Source of the DNA: Streptomyces europaeiscabiei
Lineage (GTDB): Bacteria > Actinomycetota > Actinomycetes > Streptomycetales > Streptomycetaceae
DNA: 64,000 nucleotides
Assembly (NCBI RefSeq): GCF_036346855.1
Contig: NZ_CP107841.1
Coordinates: forward strand, 10,544,001-10,608,000
Direction of reading: 5' to 3'
Under the pieces are notes generated by a model that did not search any database, was not told the origin of the DNA, and saw only the letters and a program-made list of their open reading frames with translations. Positions within the stretch are counted from its first letter, which is position 1. Each line of letters starts with the position of its first letter. The position numbers and the translations under genes are program-made. Positions 35,681 to 43,023 of the stretch are shown piece by piece.

Positions 35681-35977
35681 ATGGATGTGGGCTCGGTGTT
35701 CGGCAACATGGGTCGGGTGGCGGCTGGTGTGGGCCGGCTCCTGTGGGAGGTGATGACCGCGCCGACCACGGGCACGGAGAATGACGCCCGGGACGAGATC
35801 GGCAGGCTTGCGCAGAGGATCGCGGACGAGGTACCGGAGGAGCTGCGGGACCGGGCGTGGGGTCTGGTCCTGCAGGCGCTGTACGAGGTGCCTCGGGAGA
35901 TCGAGCAGTTGGTGCAGGAACACCAGGGCCCGGACGACGAGGAGGCCGAAGAGCCGCCAGCTCCCCGACGAGCATGA
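35681..35977 (+). CDS. Small hypothetical protein, 98 aa
   Basis: From ATG 35681 with GGGAGGG 8-14 bases before it. The product is largely helical and acidic: MDVGSVFGNMGRVAAGVGRL at the start, an amphipathic middle (NDARDEIGRLAQRIADEVPE) and EVPREIEQLVQEHQ near the end. No signal peptide and no known family. The good ribosome site and biased codon use favour a real gene. Confidence 0.6.
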   Translation: MDVGSVFGNMGRVAAGVGRLLWEVMTAPTTGTENDARDEIGRLAQRIADEVPEELRDRAWGLVLQALYEVPREIEQLVQEHQGPDDEEAEEPPAPRRA

Positions 35978-36150
35978 CCGCCTGGCCGCCGCGCTCTTCG
36001 AGGGCGACTGGACGGCCGAGGACACCGCGCTGTCAGTGCCTCGCCGTAGGGTGCCGGGCATGGCCCCTTATCGGCCTCGACCCGCAGTTGAAACCACCCA
36101 CCGGCCCCCGCACCGCGGCCCGGAAAGCCCGACAGAGAGCAGATCCCGCT

Positions 36151-36336
36151 GTGTTCCAGGAGACCCCCATCTTCAGCCGCCTCGTCGACGAGCGCGGTGA
36201 CGTCCCCGCCCAGGTGCGCGGTGAAGCCGAACGCATACGCCGTGGCCTGGACCAGCTACTGCGCCGGTCGCCCGGACCAGACCCGAGCGCACCGCCGAAC
36301 CTCCCCGGCCCGAAAGTTCCTTCCGCCAGCCTGTAA
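36151..36336 (+). CDS. Small hypothetical protein, 61 aa
   Basis: From GTG 36151: VFQETPIFSRLVDERGDVPA followed by QVRGEAERIRRGLDQLLR. Similar short helical proteins with TPIxxxLxxERGDVPxxVRxxAE are familiar from Streptomyces; no function is known. The start has GAGAG upstream. Confidence 0.5.
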   Translation: MFQETPIFSRLVDERGDVPAQVRGEAERIRRGLDQLLRRSPGPDPSAPPNLPGPKVPSASL

Positions 36337-36649
36337 CGCGAAGAAGGCGCCGGGAACCGGCCGCGCCGGGGTTCTCTGGTTGAATCCGGACGCGGCCTGA
36401 CGCCGTCCGGTCCGACAGCAGACGCCGCCTTGAGGACCCTGTCCGGCCCTTCCCAAGGCGCGGACCCTGGCTGGCGGTTGCTTTCCGTCCTGCGGGACAT
36501 CTTGTCGGCGACGGCCGCCGCTCTGACCGGGACGCGAGCCAGGCAGGTGAACGGGTTGGCTCACCACTCCAGATGCGCTGCCGTGTCGTAGCGGTCCATT
36601 CTCCGAGCGTAGACGCCGGTACTCCCCAGCGGGGCCGCTCGTTGCGCCG
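36337..36649. other. Intergenic, no clear gene
   Basis: Contains an inverted GGCGCCGGGAACCGGC-like patch after the small gene and a minus-strand tail GVYARRMDRYDTAAHLEW that ends near 36562, probably a leftover of a lost gene. Confidence 0.3.
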
Positions 36650-36818
36650 AGTACCTGCGGCGCCGAGGGATGTGGCTTCGACGCGGTCGGGACTGACCGG
36701 GTTGGAGGCGCTGGAAGGCTGCACGACCCACGCGTCACGGGCGGCGGGACAGACCGATACGGCGGGCCGTATCGCCCTCGGTCACTGCGCCGACCTGACG
36801 GCTCTGACCGGGCGCTGC
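36650..36818 (+). pseudogene. Amidohydrolase C-terminal fragment
   Basis: LTGLEALEGCTTHASRAAGQ followed by TDTAGRIALGHCADLTAL is the characteristic end of COG1574-type amidohydrolases (x-x-LxGMTxHAAxAxGxExxxGRIAxGxxADLTAF). Nothing of the metal-binding barrel precedes it. A relic beside the TetR gene. Confidence 0.5.
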
Positions 36819-36833
36819 CACCTGACTGTCCCC

Positions 36834-37454
36834 TCATCCCTCCACGACGGCGGGGAGCGCGAGTGACTCGTCCAGGAACTCACTTACGTACGCCAGGACT
36901 TGCTCGCGGCCCGTGCCGCGTAGACCGATGGCCACGTGGATGGAGAAGCCGTCGAGCAGGGCGCGCAGCCGGGCGGCGAAGCGGTCGGGGTCGACGGGGC
37001 GGAACTCGCCGTGCGAGATGCCCTCGGCGAGCAGCGCGACGAGGTCGCGGTGCCAGGCGCCCTCGATGGCGGCCTGGCGCTCGCGGGCGTCCGCGTCGGC
37101 GGCGGCGCTCTTCGAGCGGTTCCAGACCTCCAGCCAGAGGGTCCAGTGCGGGTCGCGATGGCCCTCGGGGACGTACAGGCCGACGTACGCGTCGAGCCGT
37201 TCGCGGGCTGACGATGCCCGCACGAGCAGCCGTCCGCGCTCGGTGCCGAGCTGCCCCTCACTCCACTCCAGGGTGCGCAGCAGCAACTCGTCCTTGGAGT
37301 GGAAGTAGTAGAGGAGGTGGCCGCTGCTCATGCCGACCTCGAGACCGAGTGCCGCCATGGTGAGCTTCTCCAGACCACGCTCGGCGATCATTTCCATGGC
37401 CGTGGCGAGTACGTCCTCGCGGGGTGGTGCGGTGTTGCGCCGATGGGGGGTCAC
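36834..37454 (-). CDS. TetR-family regulator of the urease-like/agmatine operon
   Basis: A 206-residue TetR protein. The DNA-binding domain is LATAMEMIAERGLEKLTMAA with LGLEVGMSSGHLLYYFHSKD; the rest is a helical effector domain ending YVSEFLDESLALPAV. The GTG start at 37454 overlaps the stop of the preceding gene (GTGA), so it is the last gene of the five-gene operon. The perfect palindrome upstream of the first gene (41438-41456) is the obvious candidate operator. The ligand could be agmatine or a related amine; that is inference from the operon. Confidence 0.9.
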   Translation of the reverse strand: MTPHRRNTAPPREDVLATAMEMIAERGLEKLTMAALGLEVGMSSGHLLYYFHSKDELLLRTLEWSEGQLGTERGRLLVRASSARERLDAYVGLYVPEGHRDPHWTLWLEVWNRSKSAAADADARERQAAIEGAWHRDLVALLAEGISHGEFRPVDPDRFAARLRALLDGFSIHVAIGLRGTGREQVLAYVSEFLDESLALPAVVEG

Positions 37455-37948
37455 GGGGCGGACTCCACGCGGACGGCGTCCGGGACGAGCCGGGTCTCGT
37501 AGCCGCCCGAGCAGTCGGAGGCCTCGATGGCGACCTCGGCTCCGCAGGAGCAGACGCGATTGACTCCGTGGTACGGACTCAGGCCACAGCAACCGCTGAT
37601 GCGCGAGGTGTGGGGGTGAAAGCCGAGGTCGACGACGTCGAGCGGGTGCAGGACGTACGTGCCGCACGACCCGGCGGAGACGAGGAAGCCCCGTTCGTCG
37701 GACATCCACATCCCGCCTGGCACGATTCCGTCGTACGCGTCCTCGTCCTCGTCCGCGCACGGTTCGAACGGCGCCCCGAACGGCAGCGGATCGACCACGT
37801 AGACGCCGCGCGGCACGCTAGCCTGGCCGTGTCGTCGTCCCTCCGCGTCGGGCATGCCGTCCCAGCCGGGGTACTCGGGCATCTCGTCGATGCGCCGGAC
37901 GGGCTCGGTCAGACGGAGCCCGCAGGCGGCGCAGCACAGTACGTTCAC
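37451..37948 (-). CDS. Cysteine-rich hypothetical protein of the agmatine operon
   Basis: A 165-residue soluble protein. It begins MNVLCCAACGLRLTEPVRRI with a C-C-x-x-C zinc-ribbon-like knuckle and has more cysteines in PFEPCADED, SAGSCGTYV, RISGCCGLSPYHGVNRVCSC and DCSGGYET, enough to bind one or more metals. No family known to me. It is fixed between the agmatine deiminase and the TetR gene with overlapping or tight spacing (30 bases and a 4-base overlap), so it works in the same pathway or its control. Confidence 0.75.
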   Translation of the reverse strand: MNVLCCAACGLRLTEPVRRIDEMPEYPGWDGMPDAEGRRHGQASVPRGVYVVDPLPFGAPFEPCADEDEDAYDGIVPGGMWMSDERGFLVSAGSCGTYVLHPLDVVDLGFHPHTSRISGCCGLSPYHGVNRVCSCGAEVAIEASDCSGGYETRLVPDAVRVESAP

Positions 37949-37977
37949 TTGTATGTTCTACCTGACCTTCGTGGTCC

Positions 37978-39021
37978 TCAGACCTTCGGCTGCTGCTGCG
38001 TGATGCAGTGGATGCCGCCTCCACCCGCGAAGATCGCACGGGCGTCGACGAGCGTGACCGTCCGCTCGGGGAACAGCCGGCGGAAGATGCCGGCCGCGAG
38101 TTCGTCACGCGGATCGTCGAAGCCGCAGAGCACGACCCCGCCGTTGCAGAGGTAGTGGTTGATGTAGGAGTAGTCGGCCCAGTGGCCGTCGGCTTCCAGG
38201 GCCGTCGGGGCGGGGACCTCGACGACCTCCAGGCGGCGTCCCCCCGCGTCGGTCTCCGCCGCCAGCAGTCCGATGATCTCCTTCGACACCTCGTGGTCGG
38301 GGTGCGCCGGATCCGGCTGGGAGTGCGCGACGACGACTCCGGGCCGGGCGAAGGCGGCGACGATGTCGACATGGCCGAGTGTCCCGAAACCGTACGGAGG
38401 ATAGTCGCCGGTCAGTCCGCGCGGCAGCCAGATCGCCTTGCGGGTGCCGAGCAGACCGTGGATCTCGGCTTCCACCTGCGCGCGGGTCCAGCCGGGGTTG
38501 CGCTCGGGTCCCAACTGTACGGTCTCCGTGAGCAGGACCGTGCCTTCTCCGTCGACGTGGATCGCGCCGCCCTCGTTGACCAGCTTCGAGGCGTACGTCC
38601 GGGCCCCGGCCAGGTCGGACACGTGTGCCGCGATCCTGGCGTCGTGGTCCCAGCGGGCCCATTCCTGGGCGCCCCATCCGTTGAACGTCCAGTCCACGGC
38701 GGCCAGTCCACCCTTGCCGTCGGTGAGGAAGGTGGGGCCGATGTCACGCATCCAGGCGTCGTCGAGTTCACGCTCGACGGTGTCGATGCCGGGGCCCAGA
38801 AGGGCTCCGGCCCGGGTGGCCTGGCCCGGGCCGCACACGACGGTGACCGGCTCGAAGCGGCTGATCGTCCGGGCGACATCCGCCCAGGCCAGGCGGGCCT
38901 CGGCGAGGCCCGCAGGGTTGTCGAAGGTGGGGTTCGGGCCCGGCCACGCCATCCAGGTGCGTTCGTGCGGGGTCCACTCGGGAGGCATGCGGAAGCCGTC
39001 GGCGGCGGCAGACGTGTCCAT
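37978..39021 (-). CDS. aguA: Agmatine deiminase
   Basis: A 347-residue member of the peptidylarginine-deiminase-type guanidine-modifying family; agmatine deiminase converts agmatine to N-carbamoylputrescine and ammonia. Family marks: MPPEWTPHERTWMAWP near the start, DDAWMRDIGPTFL, VNEGGAIHVDGEGT, GTLGHVD, the tyrosine-rich ADYSYINHYL and the catalytic cysteine C339 in GGGGIHCITQQQP. The length is close to the family norm. The ATG lies 8 bases after the ureC stop, as in one operon with the urease-like genes. Confidence 0.93.
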   Translation of the reverse strand: MDTSAAADGFRMPPEWTPHERTWMAWPGPNPTFDNPAGLAEARLAWADVARTISRFEPVTVVCGPGQATRAGALLGPGIDTVERELDDAWMRDIGPTFLTDGKGGLAAVDWTFNGWGAQEWARWDHDARIAAHVSDLAGARTYASKLVNEGGAIHVDGEGTVLLTETVQLGPERNPGWTRAQVEAEIHGLLGTRKAIWLPRGLTGDYPPYGFGTLGHVDIVAAFARPGVVVAHSQPDPAHPDHEVSKEIIGLLAAETDAGGRRLEVVEVPAPTALEADGHWADYSYINHYLCNGGVVLCGFDDPRDELAAGIFRRLFPERTVTLVDARAIFAGGGGIHCITQQQPKV

Positions 39022-39029
39022 GGGGGTCC

Positions 39030-40712
39030 TTAGAGGAAGTACAGACGGTTGAGGGACACGGACTCGGCGGGCTCGGAGTGCAGAGGTTCGCCGTCGAGCG
39101 TGACTAGGCCGGTGTGCGGATCGACATCGACGATTCCGGTACGGGAGTTGAGGTGCAGGTCGGCGGGGCCGATGCCGCGTGTGCCACGAACGGCCACTCG
39201 GCGGCGGCGCGTTGGCATGGCGTCGTTTCCCTGGTCGAGTGCGGCCCGCGCCACGAAGGCCACGGAGATGTCGGCGGGCGTCGTACCGTGTGCACCGAAC
39301 TGCGGTCCCAGAACGAGGGGTTCACAGGTGTCGGTGGCGGCGCCCGGGTCACCCACGACGCCGTACGCCGGGAAGCCGGACTTCAGCACGAGCTGCGGCT
39401 TCGCGCCGAAGTACTCGGGCCGCCACAACACGATGTCGGCGAGCTTGCCCACCTCAATGGAACCCACCTCATGGGCGAGACCGTGGGCGATGGCGGGGTT
39501 GATGGTCAGTTTGGCCAGGTAGCGCAGGACGCGCGCGTTGTCGTCGTCGGCGCGGTCCCCTCCCAGGGGGCCCAGCTCCGCCTTCATCTTCCCGGCCATG
39601 GCGAAGGTTCGGCGTACGGTCTCGCCCGCGCGCCCCATGCCCTGCGCGTCCGACGAGGTGATGCCGATCGCGCCCAGGTCGTGCAGCACGTCCTCGGCAC
39701 CCATCGTCCCGGCCCGGATCCGGTCGCGGGCCATGGCGGCGTCACCGGGCAGGTCGGTCTTGAGGTCGTGTACGGAGACGATCATCCCGTAGTGCTCGGC
39801 GACCGCGTCCCGCCCGAACGGCAGGGTGGGGTTGGTGGAGGAACCGATGACGTTCGCCACGCCTGCCATCTTCAGCACGTTCGGCACGTGCCCGCCGCCG
39901 CAGCCCTCGATGTGGAAGGCGTGGATCGTGCGCCCGTCGAGCACGCGCAGGGTGTCCTCGACGGACAGACACTCATTCAACCCGTCGCTGTGCAGGGCGA
40001 CTTGGACGTCGTGTTCCTCGGCGACCCGCAACGCCGTGTCGAGGGCGCGGGTGTGGGCACCCATGTCCTCGTGCACCTTGAAGCCGGACGCGCCGCCTTC
40101 GGCGAGCGCCTCGGTCAGGGGTGCGTCGTGGGACGACGAACCCCGGCCCAGGAAGCCGATGTTGACCGGCCAGGCGTCGAAGGCGTTGAAGGTGTGCCGC
40201 AGCGCCCAGGGCGAGTTGACGCCGACGCCCCACACCGGCCCGAACTCCTGGCCGATGATCGTCGTCACGCCGGAGGCGAGCGAGGCCTCCATGATGCGCG
40301 GCGACAGCAGGTGGACATGTGTGTCGACGGCACCCGCAGTGGCGATCAGCCCCTCACCCGACACGATGGACGTACCCGTACCGACGACGACGTCGACACC
40401 GTCGAGGGTGTCCGGGTTCCCGGCCCGCCCGATCGAAGCGATCCGACCCTCTCTGATCCCGACCGACACTTTCCGGATACCCTGCACCGCGTCGATCACG
40501 ACCACATTGCTGATGACGACGTCACAGGTCTCCCGGACGGACGCGGCCTTGAGATGCAGCCCGTCGCGGGCGGTCTTGCCGAAGCCGACGAGGAACTCGT
40601 CCCCGTATCGCTGGGCGTCCGACTCGACACGGATCGTCAGCCCCGAGTCGCCGAGGCGGATGCGGTCACCGGCCCGAGGGCCGTGGGCGGCGGCGTACTC
40701 GTACGGGTTCAC
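39030..40712 (-). CDS. ureC: Urease alpha subunit, atypical (flap cysteine lost)
   Basis: A 560-residue UreC-type amidohydrolase. All nickel ligands are in place: H132 and H134 (DTHVH), the carbamylated lysine K212 (GFKVHEDMG), H241 (ALHSD), H267 (FHIEGCGGGH) and D355 (SSDAQ). The substrate-side H214 is kept too. The mobile flap differs: the usual V-C-H-H-L is V-S-V-H-D-L, so the flap cysteine is V314, the general acid H315 is kept, and the next histidine is D316. HEDWG is HEDMG. Start codon overlaps the ureAB stop. No UreD, UreE, UreF or UreG chaperones are in the window. It may be a urease paralogue for another ureido compound. Confidence 0.92.
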   Translation of the reverse strand: MNPYEYAAAHGPRAGDRIRLGDSGLTIRVESDAQRYGDEFLVGFGKTARDGLHLKAASVRETCDVVISNVVVIDAVQGIRKVSVGIREGRIASIGRAGNPDTLDGVDVVVGTGTSIVSGEGLIATAGAVDTHVHLLSPRIMEASLASGVTTIIGQEFGPVWGVGVNSPWALRHTFNAFDAWPVNIGFLGRGSSSHDAPLTEALAEGGASGFKVHEDMGAHTRALDTALRVAEEHDVQVALHSDGLNECLSVEDTLRVLDGRTIHAFHIEGCGGGHVPNVLKMAGVANVIGSSTNPTLPFGRDAVAEHYGMIVSVHDLKTDLPGDAAMARDRIRAGTMGAEDVLHDLGAIGITSSDAQGMGRAGETVRRTFAMAGKMKAELGPLGGDRADDDNARVLRYLAKLTINPAIAHGLAHEVGSIEVGKLADIVLWRPEYFGAKPQLVLKSGFPAYGVVGDPGAATDTCEPLVLGPQFGAHGTTPADISVAFVARAALDQGNDAMPTRRRRVAVRGTRGIGPADLHLNSRTGIVDVDPHTGLVTLDGEPLHSEPAESVSLNRLYFL

Positions 40713-41413
40713 CGCTCGGCCTCTTCGGTTGTCTGGGCCCCGGCTCCCAGATATCCGCAGGCGGCGGCTCTGCGCAGGGCCTCCTCCCGGGCACCGGGTG
40801 CGTCCAGGGGGCCGTCCACCAGCCCGGCGAACCCGATGGCGATCCGCTCACCTCCGATCGGCAGCAGTCCGACCTCGACGCTCGCCCCCGGCGCGAAGCG
40901 CACGGACGACCCGGCGGGCACGGCGAGTCGCATCCCGTAGGCCACCGCCCGGTCGAAGTCGAGCCGCGGGTTGGCCTCGAAGAAGTGGAAGTGAGAGGTG
41001 ACGGAGACCGGGACGGTCGCGGTGTTCGTGACCGTGAGGCGCACGACCGCCTCGGGCTCGGCGTGCTCGGGCCCCGGCAGCAGCGCACCGGGAGCCTGGT
41101 CCACCAGGCGGCCCCCGATGGGGTCGGTCACGACCGCGAGTCGCGATCCGTCATCGAAGACGGCCTCCACATGCACCTCCGTCACGATGTCCGCGACACC
41201 TGGCAGCACGTCGTCCGGCCCGAGCACGGCCCGCGCCGCCTCGACGGCCTCCGCGAGGCGCCGTCCGTCACGGGCGGCCTCACACACGGCGTCGGCGACG
41301 ATCGCGGTCGCCTCCGGCACGTTCAGCCGGAGGCCCCGGGCCCTGCGCGCCCGAGCCAGTTCGGCCGCTCCGAAGAGCAGTAGTCGGTCACGTTCCGTGG
41401 GAGTCAGCCGCAC
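40709..41413 (-). CDS. ureAB: Fused urease gamma and beta subunits
   Basis: A 234-residue protein joining UreA (residues 1-100: LTPTERDRLLLFGAAELARA, LNVPEATAIVADAVCEAARD) and UreB (about 110-215: PVSVTSHFHFFEANPRLDFD and RFAPGASVEVGLLPIGGERI). Fused gamma-beta subunits are known in some bacteria. First gene of the operon; its ATG at 41413 lies 25 bases from the palindromic operator. The stop overlaps the ureC start by four bases. Confidence 0.93.
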   Translation of the reverse strand: MRLTPTERDRLLLFGAAELARARRARGLRLNVPEATAIVADAVCEAARDGRRLAEAVEAARAVLGPDDVLPGVADIVTEVHVEAVFDDGSRLAVVTDPIGGRLVDQAPGALLPGPEHAEPEAVVRLTVTNTATVPVSVTSHFHFFEANPRLDFDRAVAYGMRLAVPAGSSVRFAPGASVEVGLLPIGGERIAIGFAGLVDGPLDAPGAREEALRRAAACGYLGAGAQTTEEAER

Positions 41414-41437
41414 CCTGACGCCTCCTGCCTTCCATAC

Positions 41438-41456
41438 GTTAGAGCGCCACTCTAAC
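41438..41456. promoter_or_regulatory. Palindromic operator (GTTAGAG-N5-CTCTAAC) of the ure/aguA operon
   Basis: A perfect 7+5+7 palindrome, AT-rich in a GC-rich context, 25-43 bases upstream of the ureAB start. Size and symmetry are typical of a TetR-family operator, and a TetR gene closes the operon. Confidence 0.75.
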
Positions 41457-41649
41457 TATGGTGCTCTCAGGGCGCACATACTCACGCGCGATGGGCAATA
41501 TCACATGGAGCATCGATCTAAAACCTGACGGGGTCGTCGCGGTTTCGGGTTCGTCACGCCCCTCCCGCGGTGGCACGAGCAGCCGGGAGTGCGGCGCTGC
41601 GCGGCTTCCGCGGATATCGGTCCTCGACCGACTGAAGGTGAGTCGGTGT

Positions 41650-41938
41650 GGTCCGGTCGACCGGCCGAAGTGAGCTGTGGGGGAGCTCGCCACGCTGGCG
41701 TTCTTCGCGCCGGTGGCGTGGATGGTCCTCACGTCCTTCCATCAGGAGGCGGACGCGGCGACCATCTCGCCGCCCCCCTCGCCGCCCTCACCCTCGACCA
41801 GTACGAACTCCTCTTCAGCCGGGACATCACCCATTCCTCCTCAACTCGGCAATAGCCAGCATTCTTTCCACGATCCTGGTCCTCGCCCTGGCGGTGCCGG
41901 CGGCCTACACGCTGTCGATCAAGCGGACCAGGTTGGCG
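41650..41938 (+). pseudogene. Sugar ABC permease remnant (MalG type)
   Basis: Three frames in series give one membrane protein: ELATLAFFAPVAWMVLTSFH then QEADAAT, then LTLDQYELLFSRDITHS, then FLLNSAIASILSTILVLALA with VPAAYTLSIKRTRLAG. This is the N-terminal half of a carbohydrate permease. At 41939 the text stops exactly at the end of the IS6 element; nothing recognisable of the permease is found beyond the element. Confidence 0.65.
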
Positions 41939-42788
41939 GGCATTGTCACGTTGTGAGCGGGGTGAGGTGATCTTGTGGTTGATCGCGTCTGGATGGGATC
42001 GCCGGTGTCGTCCGCGTCGCCGTTGTACAAGGGCACCGGTACCCGGTCGAGATCATCTCGCACTGCGTGTGGCTGTACTTCCGGTTCCCGCTCAGCTTCC
42101 GCGAGGTCGAGGAGCTCATGCTGGAGCGCGGCGTCGTCGTGTCCTACGTGACCATCCGCCGCTGGTGCCTGAAGTTCGGGCAGGCCTACGCCAACTCCCT
42201 GCGCCGCCGGCGCCCTCGCCCCGGCGACAAGTGGCACCTCGACGAGGTCTTCATCAAGATCAACGGCGAGCAGAAATACCTGTGGCGGGCCGTCGACCAG
42301 GACGGCAACGTCCTGGACATCCTCGTGCAGAACCGACGCGACAAGGCCGCGGCCAGGCGATTCTTCCGTGGCCTTCTCACAAAGACGTGTACGGTGCCGC
42401 GGGTGGTCGTCACCGACAAGCTCCGCTCCTACGGAGCCGCCCACCGCGAGGTCATGCCCTCGGTCGAGCACCGCTCCCACAAAGGCCTGAACAACCGGGC
42501 TGAGAACTCCCACCAACCGACCCGGCAGCGCGAACGGGCCATGAAAGGCTTCCGCAGCACCGGCGCAGCGCAGAGATTCCTCGCCGCGTTCAGCGGGATC
42601 TCACCCCACTTCCGACCCCACCGCCACAGCCTGTCCGCTACCCACTACCGAGCCGAGATGATCATCTGCTTCGCCATCTGGGACCACATCACCGGCCTGC
42701 CCGCAACAACCTGACCCAGACCGACACCCGGGCCGGCCACACCCAGCACGCTGTCAGGCACCCACGCACCCAACAACGTGACAGCGCC
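41939..42788 (+). mobile_element. IS6-family insertion sequence, 850 bp
   Basis: Bounded by terminal inverted repeats: GGCATTGTCACGTTGT at 41939-41954 and the inverse of GGCGCTGTCACGTTGT ending at 42788 (14 of 16 positions identical). The tip G-G-C-x-x-T-G-T fits IS6/IS26-type ends. The adjoining eight bases differ (GGTTGGCG versus AGGACAAT), so there is no target duplication, and the two flanks belong to different genes (a sugar permease and an ISAs1 transposase). This suggests an IS6-mediated deletion or fusion. Confidence 0.85.
41992..42714 (+). pseudogene. IS6-family transposase with one-base frameshift near its start
   Basis: From about codon 15 the frame is complete and intact: YPVEIISHCVWLYFRFPLSF, catalytic aspartate in KWHLDEVFIK, second aspartate in VVVTDKLRSYG and glutamate in [20 protein letters not shown]. 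The normal start SASPLYKGHRYPVE is split: SASPLYKG is read in one frame and HRYPVE in another because one C seems to be missing at 42031 (GGCACC for GGCCACC). A GTG at 42067 could start a shorter protein of 215 residues lacking the N-terminus. Confidence 0.8.
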
Positions 42789-42956
42789 AGGACAATTCCT
42801 CGCGTACGCACCGGCACCGCTCCCCGCGCCATGGCACCCCTGCCCCACCTGGCCATCGGCGCTCTCCGCCTGGCAGGACGGGACAACATCGCCGAGGCAC
42901 TGCGCCATCACGGGCGAGACATGGCCCGGCCGCTGGCGCCCCTCGGACTCGCGTGA
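42789..42956 (+). pseudogene. ISAs1-type transposase C-terminal fragment
   Basis: Starting directly after the IS6 end, the text [20 protein letters not shown] followed by [20 protein letters not shown] is the typical end of ISAs1-family transposases ([20 protein letters not shown]). Stop at 42954-42956. All of the DDE core is gone. Confidence 0.65.
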
Positions 42957-43023
42957 TCATTCCCGGCCAATCACGAGAACGACGGAGCCCTGCCCACAGG
43001 GGTGACCGAGCGGCGGGGAATGC

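Noticed and set aside
35681..35977. Gas vesicle protein (GvpG-like) suggested by size and helicity
   Set aside because: The sequence lacks GvpG/GvpO conserved residues, and no gvp genes lie nearby.
39114..40940. A 608-codon frame antisense to ureC
   Set aside because: Shadow frame; ureC has all nickel ligands.
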